64,000 nt of DNA from Muscardinus avellanarius (Eukaryota; Chordata; Mammalia; Rodentia; Gliridae). Each line of letters begins with the position of its first letter. Within the stretch, counting starts at the first letter, position 1. The notes beneath the pieces were generated by a model. The model was not told the DNA's origin, did not search any database, and saw nothing but the letters and a program-made list of their open reading frames with translations. The translations under genes were made by a program, and so were the position numbers. Of the stretch, positions 25,307-30,339 are shown piece by piece. The stretch is from positions 122,250,721 to 122,314,720 of the forward strand of contig OY726559.1 of the NCBI GenBank assembly GCA_963383645.1. The letters run 5' to 3'.

Positions 25307-27256
25307 AAGCAATAAAAAGAAATACAAGCAACAACTTAGATGAATCTCCAGGAATTATGCTGAATGACAAAACAGCCAATCCCCAAAAGGTTAAATACTA
25401 TTTGATGCTACCTATGTAACATTCTTGGAACATGTTCTCTTGTAAAACTTGAGATATAATTCAGATAGCATAAGATTCACTTATCACAGGTTTTGACAGT
25501 TGTAAAATCTGTCTTCAGTGTTAGTGTCATACAGGATAATTTTGCTAACTTAAAAATGCTCTGTGCTCTACTCAACCTCCCTTCCCCCTTTGCCCTTGAA
25601 AACCTTCCTTAGAAACGTACAGAAGGCCGGGCGTGGTGGCGCATGCTTGTAATCCCCGCGCTTGGGAGGCAGAGACAGGAGGATCGATGCCTGGCTTAGG
25701 AGACCCTGTTTCCAAAAATAAAATAGGTCTGGGAGTGTAGCCCGGAGATAAACGGGCTTCCAGGAACCCCAGTACCACCAAAAAAAAAAAAAAAGTACAG
25801 AAAACAACACAATTATACTTGAACCAACAAAACTCTGGACATTAATAATTATGGAGTTCATATTTATATTTTTAAAAATCTGAGCACTTATTAATACCAG
25901 GCACTATTTAGGAGATACCACTATTATTCCCTATGTTAGAGACAAAGATAAAAAAGCAACTTACCCAAGGTTCATTGGATAAGCTATAGCAATAGGATTC
26001 AAAGTTCAGCTCCAGAAACCCAGGTCTTTGCCACCACACTGGGATGATGGACAATGAGGCACTCTTTACCTGATGCTCTTATTTCCACTCATCCCCAATA
26101 TTAGCAACTGTCTTGCACCATTTATTAGGTGAAAACGAGGAGAGGAAAGTGTAATAAGTAGTAAAACTTACTTTTTGGATGGCTTCTTCCATATCCAGTT
26201 CAAATTGTTCATTCTCTAATAACCTGAGGAATCTCTTGCGCTCAACACGTTCATCATTTTCATTCCGCTCCATTTGGTTCCTGATTTGACTCTGCATCTT
26301 TTTTAGTGCTTGGATATGCAAATTTCTGCGGTAATTTTCATCTACTAATTTCTGATGCCTTTCGCTAAAGCTCAAAGTTTTCTTTTTGGAAGCCTATAAT
26401 GGAAAATATGCATTCTTAAATATTCCAAAGTCTAATTTTAGAAACAGTGTATTTTCTAAATTTATACCTAAATTCCTGTAACAGCCGGATGTGGTGGCAC
26501 AGCTTATAATCCCAGCATTTGGGAGGCTGGGATAGGAGGATCGCAGGTTCGCGGTCAGCCTCAGGTACTTAGTGAGTCCCTTTGCAACTCAGTGAGACCC
26601 TGTTTTATTTTTTTTTTTATTTATTTTTTTTTTTTTTTGGTGGTACTGGGGTTCCTGGAAGCCCTTCTACCTCCGGGCTACACTCCCAGACCTATTTTTA
26701 CATTTTATATTTGGAAACAGGGTCTCCTAAGCCAGCGCGCGCGGCTGGCTTCGAACCTGCGCGATCCTCCTGTCTCTGCCTCCCAAGCGCGGGGATTACA
26801 AGCGTGCGCCACCACGCCCAGCGAGACCCTGTTTTAAAATAAATAATAAAAAATATGTCAGAGGGCGTCGCTCGGACACAGAAACTCCCTGGGTTCCACA
26901 TCTCCATTACCGAAAAAACAAATTCTTATAACAAATGATACAAAAATTAATAATAGTAATGCAGACTCTTTGACTTCCTGAATTCAGAGTATACCAAGAC
27001 TTCTGTTTTCACTCAGGTCTGCAGCGATTCTATAAGGCATATTTAAAGCTGTGTAACACAGTATAGGGGGAAATGCAGAAAAGGATGGAAACCACTGTGG
27101 GATCCCTTAAGTATCCGCACCGGAGGCCCCTGGAAAGCAAATAAAAGTTTTCCAGTTAATTCTCAGATTAGGCACTCCAAATCCCCTTTTTAGAGGCCGG
27201 CGAGCTCTAAACTAAACTTAAACGGGCAGTTTTGAATCTCCCAACTGGCTCACCAT
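2597..27256 (-). CDS. MNS1: MNS1, meiosis-specific nuclear structural protein 1 (10 coding exons, complete)
   Basis: Coding exons, in transcript order: 27254-27256, 26172-26393, 23865-23992, 20672-20774, 17277-17506, 16225-16441, 16015-16122, 9790-10047, 4714-4839 and 2597-2689. All introns are GT-AG and all joins keep frame, giving 495 codons, the length I recall for mammalian MNS1. The product is almost all charged alpha-helix (E/K/R/Q-rich coiled coil; trichohyalin/plectin-homology type) with no signal peptide or membrane segment. Recognisable blocks are SFSERHQKLVDENY, NEQFELDMEEAIQK, LMIDEIVRKIYEEDQL and MKQLEHRRAVEKLIEERR. From family knowledge, MNS1 is a structural protein of doublet microtubules in motile cilia and sperm tails, linked to outer-arm docking; loss causes laterality defects and male infertility. 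Introns range from 102 bp (intron 6) to about 6 kb (intron 7). No stop, frameshift or broken splice site was seen, so it should be functional. Confidence 0.95.
3224..3440 (+). mobile_element. B1-dID SINE, older type
   Basis: A 7SL-like half (GGCGTGGTAGTACCAATGC, GGGAGGCTGAGGCAGGAGGA), then A-rich DNA, then an ID half with a tRNA-like A box (TAGCTCAGAGG) and B box (GGTTCAATCCC). Lies in MNS1 intron 9. Confidence 0.85.
3652..3725. repeat. (CA)n microsatellite
   Basis: About 37 CA units with one interruption (CATA), in MNS1 intron 9. Confidence 0.97.
3829..4025 (-). mobile_element. B1-dID SINE, young subfamily
   Basis: The reverse complement starts GCCGGGCGTGGTGGCGCACG and ends GAAGGGCTTCCAGGAACCCC plus a poly(A) tail (poly(T) on plus). 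CpGs are little decayed, suggesting recent insertion into MNS1 intron 9. Confidence 0.9.
4026..4713. other. MNS1 intron 9, unique AT-rich part
   Basis: No repeat, RNA gene or further exon recognised up to the exon 9 donor at 4713. Confidence 0.6.
4714..4839 (-). CDS. MNS1: MNS1 coding exon 9 (residues 424-465)
   Basis: The acceptor reads TTTTCCAG and the donor GTAAGT; 126 nt, 42 codons. It encodes QHELEEWQLQQRRQGCIND, EEERLKLLQEHATKLLG and YLPK. The exon has no internal start codon and is found by its match to the MNS1 C-terminal region and its flanking splice sites. Confidence 0.93.
4840..5423. other. MNS1 intron 8, unique part
   Basis: AT-rich. A short stretch near 5140-5180 resembles an L2/MIR 3' tail (TTTATTGAATGCTTATGCCA). 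Nothing else recognised. Confidence 0.45.
5424..5482 (+). mobile_element. ID-half SINE fragment
   Basis: Only the tRNA-derived half is present (GGTGTAGCTTGAAAGTAGAA, then GAGTCAATCCCC) behind an A-rich run. Confidence 0.65.
5483..5870. other. Intron 8 stretch with short L1 3' tail
   Basis: Mostly unique. About 5764-5855 resembles the terminal L1 3' UTR (CCCCATTAAGATGTATAACT followed by an A-rich tail). Confidence 0.5.
5871..6101 (-). mobile_element. B1-dID SINE, older
   Basis: Plus strand shows the reversed ID half (GGTATTCATTCTACATCCGA) and the reversed B1 half ending CATTCCCGGCCC. Confidence 0.85.
6102..6873. other. Intron 8 unique stretch
   Basis: An 84-codon open frame at 6293-6547 matches nothing I recognise and has no splice context; I treat it as chance. 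No repeats recognised. Confidence 0.5.
6874..7063 (+). mobile_element. B1-dID SINE, older
   Basis: Complete dimer; the ID half has GATGTAGCTCGGAGG and GGTTCCATCCCC. Confidence 0.85.
7064..8307. other. Intron 8 unique stretch (1.2 kb)
   Basis: No exon, repeat or RNA gene recognised. A patch near 7505-7575 weakly recalls an L2 end. Confidence 0.5.
8308..8450 (+). mobile_element. B1-dID SINE, young type, 3' truncated
   Basis: The B1 half is intact (GGTTCGAAGCC box present) and the right half stops after GGTTTGGGAGT. Confidence 0.8.
8600..8805 (+). mobile_element. MIR SINE relic
   Basis: Shows the MIR landmarks in order: CTCAGCTCTGCCAACTATTT, TTTTCACATCTTTAAAATGA, and an end like AAGTGCTCAATAAAAATTAT. 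Strongly diverged, as expected for an ancient element. Confidence 0.75.
8900..9055 (-). mobile_element. B1-dID SINE, truncated
   Basis: Reversed ID half (GGCATTCTACCTTTAAGCGA) and part of the reversed B1 half; the outer B1 end is missing. Confidence 0.75.
9056..9789. other. Intron 8 unique stretch beside exon 8
   Basis: No further feature recognised. Confidence 0.5.
9790..10047 (-). CDS. MNS1: MNS1 coding exon 8 (residues 338-423)
   Basis: The acceptor reads TATTTAG and the donor GTAAGA; 258 nt, 86 codons, phase 0. It encodes EEAEKKLRKQKEMKQDFEEQ, KTMLAKLAEDDRVELMNAQK and EHRRAVEKLIEERRNQFLAD, the most conserved-looking part of the coiled coil. Confidence 0.95.
10048..11387. other. Intron 7 unique stretch upstream of exon 8
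   Basis: AT-rich. Small open frames on both strands near 10831-11074 overlap each other and match nothing known; no repeat recognised. Confidence 0.5.
11388..11525 (+). mobile_element. B1-dID SINE, left half only
   Basis: GCTGGGCGTGGTGGCGCATG through CAAAATAAAG; no ID half follows. Confidence 0.8.
11588..11650 (+). mobile_element. ID-like SINE fragment
   Basis: GGATGTGGCACTTGTCC and CCTGGTTTCAATCCCCAGCA, a tRNA-derived unit with a diverged A box. Confidence 0.55.
11897..12109 (+). mobile_element. B1-dID SINE, young subfamily
   Basis: GGCCAGGTGTGGTGGCGCAC to GGAACCCCAGTACCACC with an (AAC)n tail. Confidence 0.88.
12121..12215 (+). mobile_element. Full-length ID SINE
   Basis: A monomeric tRNA-Ala-derived element: AATGTAGCTCAGTGGCAGGA (A box), GGTTCAATCTA (B box), A-rich tail. 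Directly follows a young dimer. Confidence 0.8.
12559..12766 (-). mobile_element. B1-dID SINE, intermediate subfamily
   Basis: Shares the GGTCTGGGAGTATAGCCCGG right half of the young type but keeps the GGGTTCCA-like box and the central block (CTAAGTAGCTGAGGCTGG) that young copies lack. Confidence 0.85.
13100..13307 (-). mobile_element. B1-dID SINE, older
   Basis: Reversed ID half (GGCATTCTACCTCCAAGCTG) and B1 half ending CATGCCCAGC. Confidence 0.85.
13345..13525 (-). mobile_element. B1-dID SINE, older, truncated ID end
   Basis: ACATTCTACCTCTGAGTGAC through CACCATGCCTGAC on plus. Confidence 0.78.
13815..14002 (-). mobile_element. B1-dID SINE, older
   Basis: Reversed dimer ending GCCACCACACTTGGCT, abutting the tail of an inverted L1. 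Confidence 0.8.
14003..14528 (-). mobile_element. 5'-inverted (twin-primed) L1
   Basis: 14003-14296 is an L1 3' UTR on the minus strand with an (AAC)n-like tail seen as (GTT)n. 14297-14528 is an ORF2 3' segment on the plus strand (TATCAAGAACCTCAACAGTG and AATATCTAGAATATAGAGAG). An inverted 5' piece joined to a tail-bearing 3' piece is the classic twin-priming product. Confidence 0.65.
14560..14645 (-). mobile_element. DNA-transposon-like terminal fragment
   Basis: The reverse complement reads CTTTATCTGAAATGCCTGGG followed by ACCAGAAGTATATCAG, a motif known from an ancient mammalian MER-type element. The stretch near 13720-13760 (AAGTACCCCAATCCAAAACT) may be its other end. Family not named with certainty. 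Confidence 0.35.
14775..14860 (+). mobile_element. L1 3' tail fragment
   Basis: GTACTCCATTAAGATGTATA, then AATGCACCAATAAAAAA, as at the ends of the better L1 copies here. Confidence 0.6.
14975..15155 (-). mobile_element. B1-dID SINE, older
   Basis: Reversed ID half (GGGGCATTCTACCTCCCAGC) and diverged B1 half. Confidence 0.8.
15240..15430 (+). mobile_element. Old L1 ORF2 fragment
   Basis: Contains degenerate ORF2 pieces (GTTGACACCGAAAACATAAA, GAAAAAATTGATAAACTGAA). The next, younger L1 inserted at its right edge. Confidence 0.55.
15431..15954 (+). mobile_element. 5'-truncated L1 3' end with target duplication
   Basis: ORF2 C-terminus (CACCATAGCCAAACTATGGG), 3' UTR and A-rich tail. Flanked by an 18-bp duplication with one mismatch (AGAAATAAA[G/A]AACAAATA) at 15413-15430 and 15955-15972. 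It ends about 43 bp from the exon 7 donor of MNS1. Confidence 0.88.
16015..16122 (-). CDS. MNS1: MNS1 coding exon 7 (residues 302-337)
   Basis: The acceptor reads TTTTAATAG and the donor GTAAGA; 108 nt, 36 codons, phase 0. It encodes LAQRLEEMLRQREDLEQVRQ and then ELYQEEQVAIHERKLK. A truncated L1 insertion ends only about 43 bp past its donor. Confidence 0.93.
16225..16441 (-). CDS. MNS1: MNS1 coding exon 6 (residues 229-301)
   Basis: The acceptor reads TTTTTTAG and the donor GTAGTA, which is non-optimal; 217 nt. It encodes ERQQKLEKMNATRKYIEEF, LWRKKKREEMEEENRRI and EFANMQQQREE. It is separated from exon 7 by a very short 102-bp intron without repeats. Confidence 0.95.
16640..16861 (-). mobile_element. 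B1-dID SINE, older
   Basis: Full dimer on minus in MNS1 intron 5, ending CACCATGCCTGGCT. Confidence 0.87.
16862..17276. other. Intron 5 unique stretch
   Basis: A short L2/MIR-like patch near 17160-17210; otherwise nothing recognised. Confidence 0.45.
17277..17506 (-). CDS. MNS1: MNS1 coding exon 5 (residues 153-229)
   Basis: The acceptor reads ATACCAG and the donor GTAAGT; 230 nt. It encodes KRDAEIARTMMEEHERV, the AKAQYYLDLEKQLEEQE helix and LMIDEIVRKIYEEDQ. The last two bases (TT) belong to Leu229, completed in exon 6. Confidence 0.95.
17563..17788 (-). mobile_element. B1-dID SINE, young subfamily, long tail
   Basis: About 40 T (poly(A) on minus) then the young consensus ending CACCATGCCCAGCT. 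A tail this long indicates recent insertion. Confidence 0.9.
17822..18010 (+). mobile_element. B1-dID SINE, old, diverged
   Basis: GCTGAGGCAGGAGAACTGCA, then ID half with GGTTCAATCCCCAGTATC. Confidence 0.75.
18242..18450 (-). mobile_element. SINE with (TG)n tail
   Basis: (TG)n with GC interruptions at 18242-18292, then a reversed SINE (GAACTCAGAGGCACTGAGCT to GGATTACAGACATGTG). The microsatellite probably grew from the SINE tail. Confidence 0.7.
18660..18856 (-). mobile_element. B1-dID SINE, young subfamily
   Basis: Poly(T), then GGGTTCCTGGAAACCCTCTA to CCACACCCGGCC. Confidence 0.88.
18868..19049 (-). mobile_element. B1-dID SINE, old
   Basis: Reversed dimer, diverged, ending AAGCCCAGCT; directly beside a young copy. 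Confidence 0.75.
19050..19439. other. Intron 4 unique stretch
   Basis: AT-rich; nothing recognised. Confidence 0.5.
19440..19669 (-). mobile_element. B1-dID SINE, older
   Basis: GCAGTACTGGGGATGGAACC through CACCATGGCTGGCT on plus. Confidence 0.85.
20155..20325 (+). mobile_element. B1-dID SINE, old, 5' damaged
   Basis: TACTTGGGAGGCTGAGAAAG, then ID half GGTGTAGCTTGGAGGTAGAA and an A-rich tail. Confidence 0.7.
20326..20671. other. Intron 4 unique stretch beside exon 4
   Basis: Nothing recognised. Confidence 0.5.
20672..20774 (-). CDS. MNS1: MNS1 coding exon 4 (residues 118-152)
   Basis: The acceptor reads TCATAG and the donor GTAACG, which is weaker than consensus; 103 nt. It completes Ser118 and encodes IELRELEKKLKAAYMNKERA and then AQIAEKDAIKYEKM. 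Confidence 0.93.
20775..21317. other. Intron 3 unique stretch
   Basis: The part near 21000-21230 reads like a degraded L1 minus-strand ORF2 piece (TTTTGATTTCC and GATTAAGATTGTACTGAATT), with low certainty. Confidence 0.35.
21318..21405 (-). mobile_element. ID SINE, monomeric
   Basis: Plus strand shows a reversed ID: CACATGCTAGGCAAGCACTC, TACCTTTGAGCAACATTTCC. Confidence 0.65.
21427..21635 (-). mobile_element. B1-dID SINE, old
   Basis: Reversed dimer, TTGGTACTGGGAATTGAGCA to CCCCAGCTT. Confidence 0.8.
21640..22275 (-). mobile_element. Old SINE split by the composite element
   Basis: 21640-21665 (TTTATTCTAAAACAGGGTCT) and 22229-22275 (AAAACAAGGTCTCACTAAGT) are the two broken ends of one reversed B1-type SINE. 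This fixes the insertion limits of the element between them. Confidence 0.75.
21666..22228 (+). mobile_element. Composite retroelement: GC-rich 50-bp units joined to L1 3' end
   Basis: 21666-21842 holds about 3.5 units of the 50-bp repeat of the window start, in reverse orientation (CCTGCCGAGGGGTTAGGCC is the complement of the type A start). 21843-22228 is L1 3' UTR (compare 62450-62790) with an A-rich tail. The ends are set by a 13-bp duplication, AAAACAGGGTCTC at 21653-21665 and AAAACAAGGTCTC at 22229-22241 (12 of 13 identical), inside an older SINE. The L1 copy at 60254-62800 has no such repeat at the joining point. The element has no coding capacity; L1 machinery is the likely mover. It could be a new composite family or an L1 variant with a tandem repeat by its 3' UTR. 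Confidence 0.8.
22276..22850. other. Intron 3, probable degraded L1
   Basis: Stretches such as TGTTTATAGATTGCTTACAA and TTGGTCAGGATATGTAATAT recall minus-strand L1 ORF2 text; too decayed for limits. Confidence 0.35.
22852..23042 (+). mobile_element. B1-dID SINE, old
   Basis: GCCAGGTGCAGTGGCACATG to GGTTCCATTCCCAGTACC. Confidence 0.8.
23043..23864. other. Intron 3 unique stretch upstream of exon 4 and beside exon 3
   Basis: AT-rich; no repeat or exon recognised. Confidence 0.5.
23865..23992 (-). CDS. MNS1: MNS1 coding exon 3 (residues 76-118)
   Basis: The acceptor reads TATTTAG and the donor GTATCT; 128 nt. It encodes AEENKKLRELQLEQEEK and ends after two bases (AG) of a Ser codon completed by the first base of exon 4. 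Confidence 0.93.
24169..24327 (+). mobile_element. B1-dID SINE, young, with internal deletion
   Basis: Starts AGCCGGGCGTGGTGGCACAC, but about 50 bp between CCGTGCTTG and CTGGCTTAGG, including the B box, is missing. Confidence 0.85.
24651..24870 (+). mobile_element. B1-dID SINE with target duplication
   Basis: Complete old-type dimer flanked by AAAACTACACTGAG on both sides. Confidence 0.83.
24871..25625. other. Intron 2: L1-like text and (CA)n
   Basis: About 24880-25380 resembles degraded L1 ORF2 text (CAGCCACTCTGGAAATCAGT). (CA)n at 25270-25304. The remainder shows nothing. Confidence 0.5.
25625..25794 (+). mobile_element. B1-dID SINE, young, with target duplication
   Basis: Young consensus with a short central deletion (GGAGGATCGATGCCTGGCTT). 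Flanks repeat GTACAGAA at 25617-25624 and 25795-25802. Confidence 0.88.
26172..26393 (-). CDS. MNS1: MNS1 coding exon 2 (residues 2-75)
   Basis: The acceptor reads ATTATAG and the donor GTAAGT; 222 nt, 74 codons, phase 0 at both ends. It encodes the N-terminal basic stretch, SFSERHQKLVDENY and the NEQFELDMEEAIQK block. A SINE with an inverted SINE inside it lies about 90 bp upstream in intron 1. Confidence 0.95.
26484..26914 (+). mobile_element. Older SINE split by a young inverted SINE
   Basis: Left part 26484-26607 and right part 26823-26914 form one older plus-strand dimer, interrupted by the minus-strand copy described next. Lies in MNS1 intron 1 just upstream of exon 2. Confidence 0.85.
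26608..26822 (-). mobile_element. Nested young B1-dID SINE
   Basis: Young consensus on minus, flanked by the exact 14-bp duplication GAGACCCTGTTTTA at 26594-26607 and 26823-26836. Confidence 0.93.
27254..27256 (-). CDS. MNS1: MNS1 coding exon 1 (start codon only)
   Basis: On the minus strand the context is GTCAAA-ATG-GTGAGC. An A at -3 favours initiation, and a strong donor GTGAGC follows the ATG directly, so exon 1 contributes only Met1. Exon 2 opens in phase with Ala-Ser-Lys-Lys-Lys, giving MASKKKTLSFSERHQK, the expected MNS1 N-terminus. The 5' UTR extends to higher coordinates in the CpG-rich block; the transcription start is not fixed. Confidence 0.85.
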
Positions 27257-27354
27257 TTTGACTGACAAAAAAATATCCCCTTCTCCAGCTCCAATAGCCG
27301 CCAACTCCCCGGAAACAGCCACCGGCTAGCTGCGAGCGGCGCCTGCGGGGCCGG

Positions 27355-27361
27355 TGTTTAT
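27355..27361 (+). promoter_or_regulatory. Forkhead core (FOXJ1-type candidate)
   Basis: TGTTTAT, the reverse complement of ATAAACA, is a full forkhead core three bases from the X-box-like site. FOXJ1 and RFX factors act together at motile-cilium promoters; assignment to FOXJ1 is inference. Confidence 0.4.
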
Positions 27362-27364
27362 GCG

Positions 27365-27377
27365 GTGTCTTGGCAAC
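27365..27377 (-). promoter_or_regulatory. X-box-like RFX site
   Basis: GTGTCT-T-GGCAAC. The right half-site GGCAAC fits the RFX consensus RGYAAC exactly; the left half is imperfect. It lies about 110 bp upstream of the MNS1 ATG, the usual distance in RFX-controlled cilia genes. Confidence 0.5.
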
Positions 27378-27417
27378 AGCGCCGCCTCACGCCAGCCCGC
27401 GCAGGACGCGGTGCCTC

Positions 27418-27443
27418 CCATTGGATGCGGCCGTATCCAATCA
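27418..27443. promoter_or_regulatory. Two CCAAT boxes
   Basis: CCATTGG at 27418-27424 is a minus-strand CCAATGG; CCAATCA at 27437-27443 is on the plus strand. They sit just upstream (transcript sense) of the X-box-like site, the usual place for NF-Y. Confidence 0.55.
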
Positions 27444-27560
27444 ACGACGAGCTTCTTCTGAGCCACTAGAAGGGCTGCTTCTATAGGTCCAAACCAGACC
27501 AGCGCCGAGTTCAGACCGCAGATCCCGGAGCCAACCGCTGCACCCCTCAAGATGTCCCTC

Positions 27561-27929
27561 CAGCAGTAGTTTAGGAACTGCTACCACATAGAGGCCTGTG
27601 GAAACTATTTACAAAGAAATACGAAGCTATTTGTTATTTAGTATTTCCTATTGTATAGTAACTAGAAGGCAGTCTCTCGCACGGAGCATCCTGCGCTCTC
27701 AATGCCTATTCTGCTGGAGCTTGATGCCTGGCGTCATCCTCAGCAGCGAGTCCAGAACACTGTCCGCAGGGCCGGGTTACTGTGAGGCACAGTGAGGAGC
27801 TCTTGCTTCCAGGAACCTTCACCTCCCCCCTCACAGAAGTTGTTAGTAAACTTTGGATTGTATACAGCCATATAAATTTTATTCTGCCACATGATCCAGG
27901 TTCCAATGAAAAAGTAGAACGGATGTGGC
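27561..27929. other. Flank upstream of MNS1
   Basis: Moderately GC-rich and without a recognised gene or repeat. Small overlapping open frames on both strands look accidental. Confidence 0.45.
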
Positions 27930-28080
27930 AGGATTGGACCCAAGGACAGGGCATTCAACCTCTGGGCGATACCTCCAGCCTTTTTTAAAAGACAGCGTCT
28001 CACAGATTGCTGAAGCTGACCTCAAACCTGCGATTTTACTATCTTGGGCTCCCAAATACTGGGATTACAGCATGCACCGT
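27930..28080 (-). mobile_element. SINE, old, truncated
   Basis: GGCATTCAACCTCTGGGCGA, then CCCAAATACTGGGATTACAG on plus. Confidence 0.65.
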
Positions 28081-28845
28081 CTATAAGGTATTACAGGTAC
28101 ACGATAAGAATCACAGGCGTGTACCACTGCTAATAAATCCTTACGGAAATCCAAATAAAACAATGGGGGGCAAACCCATAAACAGTAGACGAGTTTGAGC
28201 CACTGGTACCTTCCACTACAGCCAATATGAAACACAGTCCAAGTTCTAGTCACATAGAACTTCACACTCAAGGCTTTTGTTCCTATTATTCAATACATCA
28301 CAAAAGCTTTAAAAAAAAAAAAAAAAGACCTCAAGCCTAAAGGCAAGTTGCTTAAAAAGCACAGTATCAGAACCAGACTCAGCTATGACATCTGTAAGGA
28401 TTATTAGAATGGGAATTTAAAATGATATGTACTCAGGGCTGGAAAACATGGGACACATGCAAAAACAGATGAGTAATGTAAGCAGAAATATGGACGCTCT
28501 AAGAAAAAAATCCTAAAGTAAAACAAAAAATATGGAATGTCTTTGATGGGTTTATCAGTTGATGGGCACAACTGAGGAATTCGTGAGCATGAAGGGGTAT
28601 CAATAGAAGGTTTCCAAACAGAAATACAAAGAGATTAATAGAAAATTATATAGCCCCATTGGGCTTTTAAGCCTCAATATTAGACTCAAATTCTTTTCCC
28701 ACATGAGAAGAGTACTTGTGGGAGTCATGGTGTGTAGGGTGGGAGAGATCAATGTTTCTGTCTTGAGGGTTTAACACACCCAATTACCACAAATGTAAAA
28801 TTGACTACAGGGCGTTTGCAATGCAAAGTATTTTGGGTTTTTTTT
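28081..28845. other. Intergenic unique stretch
   Basis: No feature recognised. Confidence 0.5.
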
Positions 28846-30090
28846 TAATTTTTTATTGGTGCATTATAGTCTCAGATCATGTTAACAATGGCATATATTC
28901 ACACAGTACATGGTGCCCTTTCCCGCCTCCCCATATCCCTCGCTCCCAATACTAAGTGTCCAGGTTAACAATGTTATATTCACATGTATACACATAGTCA
29001 CAGGTAGCATTTCCATTAATGAACCTCAGCTTTCTTCTTCCCCTGCCCTTCCTCACTGGCTCCACTAAGGATCTCCTCCATTATCTGGAGTTCCTCTGCT
29101 ATTTAAAATACACCCTAGCTGGAGCATATTAAAGAAAACAAGACTTTTCGCTTTCTGTGACTGGCTAACCTCACTTAACATAGAGTTCTCCAGGTCTATC
29201 CATCTTCTTACAAATGACATAATTTTGTTCTTATTTATTGCTAAGTAGAATTCCACTGTGTGTATTTCCCATAATTTTGTAATCCATTGATCTATTGATG
29301 GACACCTAGGTTGGTTCCATATTTTAGCTATTGTGAATTGTGCTGCTATGAACATGGGTATGCATATGTTACTCTAGTTCTATGATTTCAACTCCTTTGG
29401 AAAGAAACCCAGTGGTGGTATAGCTAGAACATATGGTGGATCCATTCCCAGTTTTCTAAGGAATCTTCACACTGATCTCCATAGTGGCTGAACTACTTTG
29501 CATCCCCACCAACAGAGTAGAAGAGTTCCTAATTTCTCACATCCTCACCAACATCTGTTGTTATTTGACTTCTTTATGCTTGCAACTCTGATTTGGGTTA
29601 GATGGAGTCTCAGTGTAGTTTTGATTTGCATCTCCCTGATTGCTAATGATGTTGAACATTTTTTCATGTATCTGCTGGCCATTTGTATTTCTTCTTTTGT
29701 GAAGTGTCTATTCTATTCAGTTGCCCATTTCTTAATTGGGTTACCTGTTTTGCTAGTGCAAAGTCTTTTAAGCTCTTTGTATATTCTGAATATTAGCTCT
29801 TTATCAGAGGGATAGCTGGTAGGAATCTTCTCTCATTCTATAGGCTTTCTCTTTAGATTCTTGATGATTTCCTTTGATGAGCAGAAACTTTTTAGTTTAA
29901 TGCCATCCCACTTGTTAATTCTTGTTTTAATCTCGTGAGCTTTGGAGGTCTTCTTGAGGAAGTTACTACCTGTACCTATATGTTGGAGTGTTGAACCTAT
30001 ACCTTCCTCTAATAACTTCACAGTTTCTGGTCTGATTTCCAGGTCTTTGATCTGTCTTGAATTGATTCCTGTGCAAGGTGAGAATGCAAA
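28846..30090 (-). mobile_element. 5'-truncated L1, older, 3' UTR plus ORF2 end
   Basis: Plus strand begins with a reversed tail (TTTTTTATTGGTGCATTATA), then reversed 3' UTR and ORF2 C-terminal region up to about 30090. The reading frame is broken by many stops. Confidence 0.82.
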
Positions 30091-30339
30091 CTATTTTGAA
30101 TCCAGGAGGCAACTGTTATATGCATTTATTTTTCTATTAGCCTATCAACCTTCACAGGAACTCTACAAGATATACCTTATGTATTACTTCTCACATACTG
30201 AAATATAAAAACATAAAATTTCATTTTAATGGGTACCATAAATGCTCAATACACATATACACTGCATAATGTTTAAGTTGATTAAGAATATCTATCTCTT
30301 CAAACATTTATGGTGAATACTTTCTAAATCCTTTCTTCT
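30091..30339. other. Unique spacer
   Basis: Nothing recognised between two L1 segments. Confidence 0.4.

Larger units (their letters stand above)
27257..27560 (-). promoter_or_regulatory. MNS1: MNS1 CpG-rich promoter and 5' UTR
   Basis: About 300 bp of GC- and CpG-rich DNA directly upstream of the MNS1 ATG, sharply different from the AT-rich surroundings. There is no TATA box at a fitting place. It contains CCAAT boxes, an X-box-like site and a forkhead core, listed separately. The arrangement suits a TATA-less, ciliogenesis-regulated promoter. Activity toward the plus strand cannot be excluded, but no plus-strand gene was recognised. Confidence 0.75.

Noticed and set aside
26592..26842. Frames of 80-150 codons recurring over SINEs (also 44210-44563, 63546-63992 and others)
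   Set aside because: They are translations of young SINE copies with poly(T)-derived Phe/Lys runs; the same peptide strings recur at every copy.
27598..28003. Divergent gene sharing the MNS1 CpG promoter
   Set aside because: Frames on both strands overlap, show no splice pattern or known domain, and a SINE begins at about 27930.
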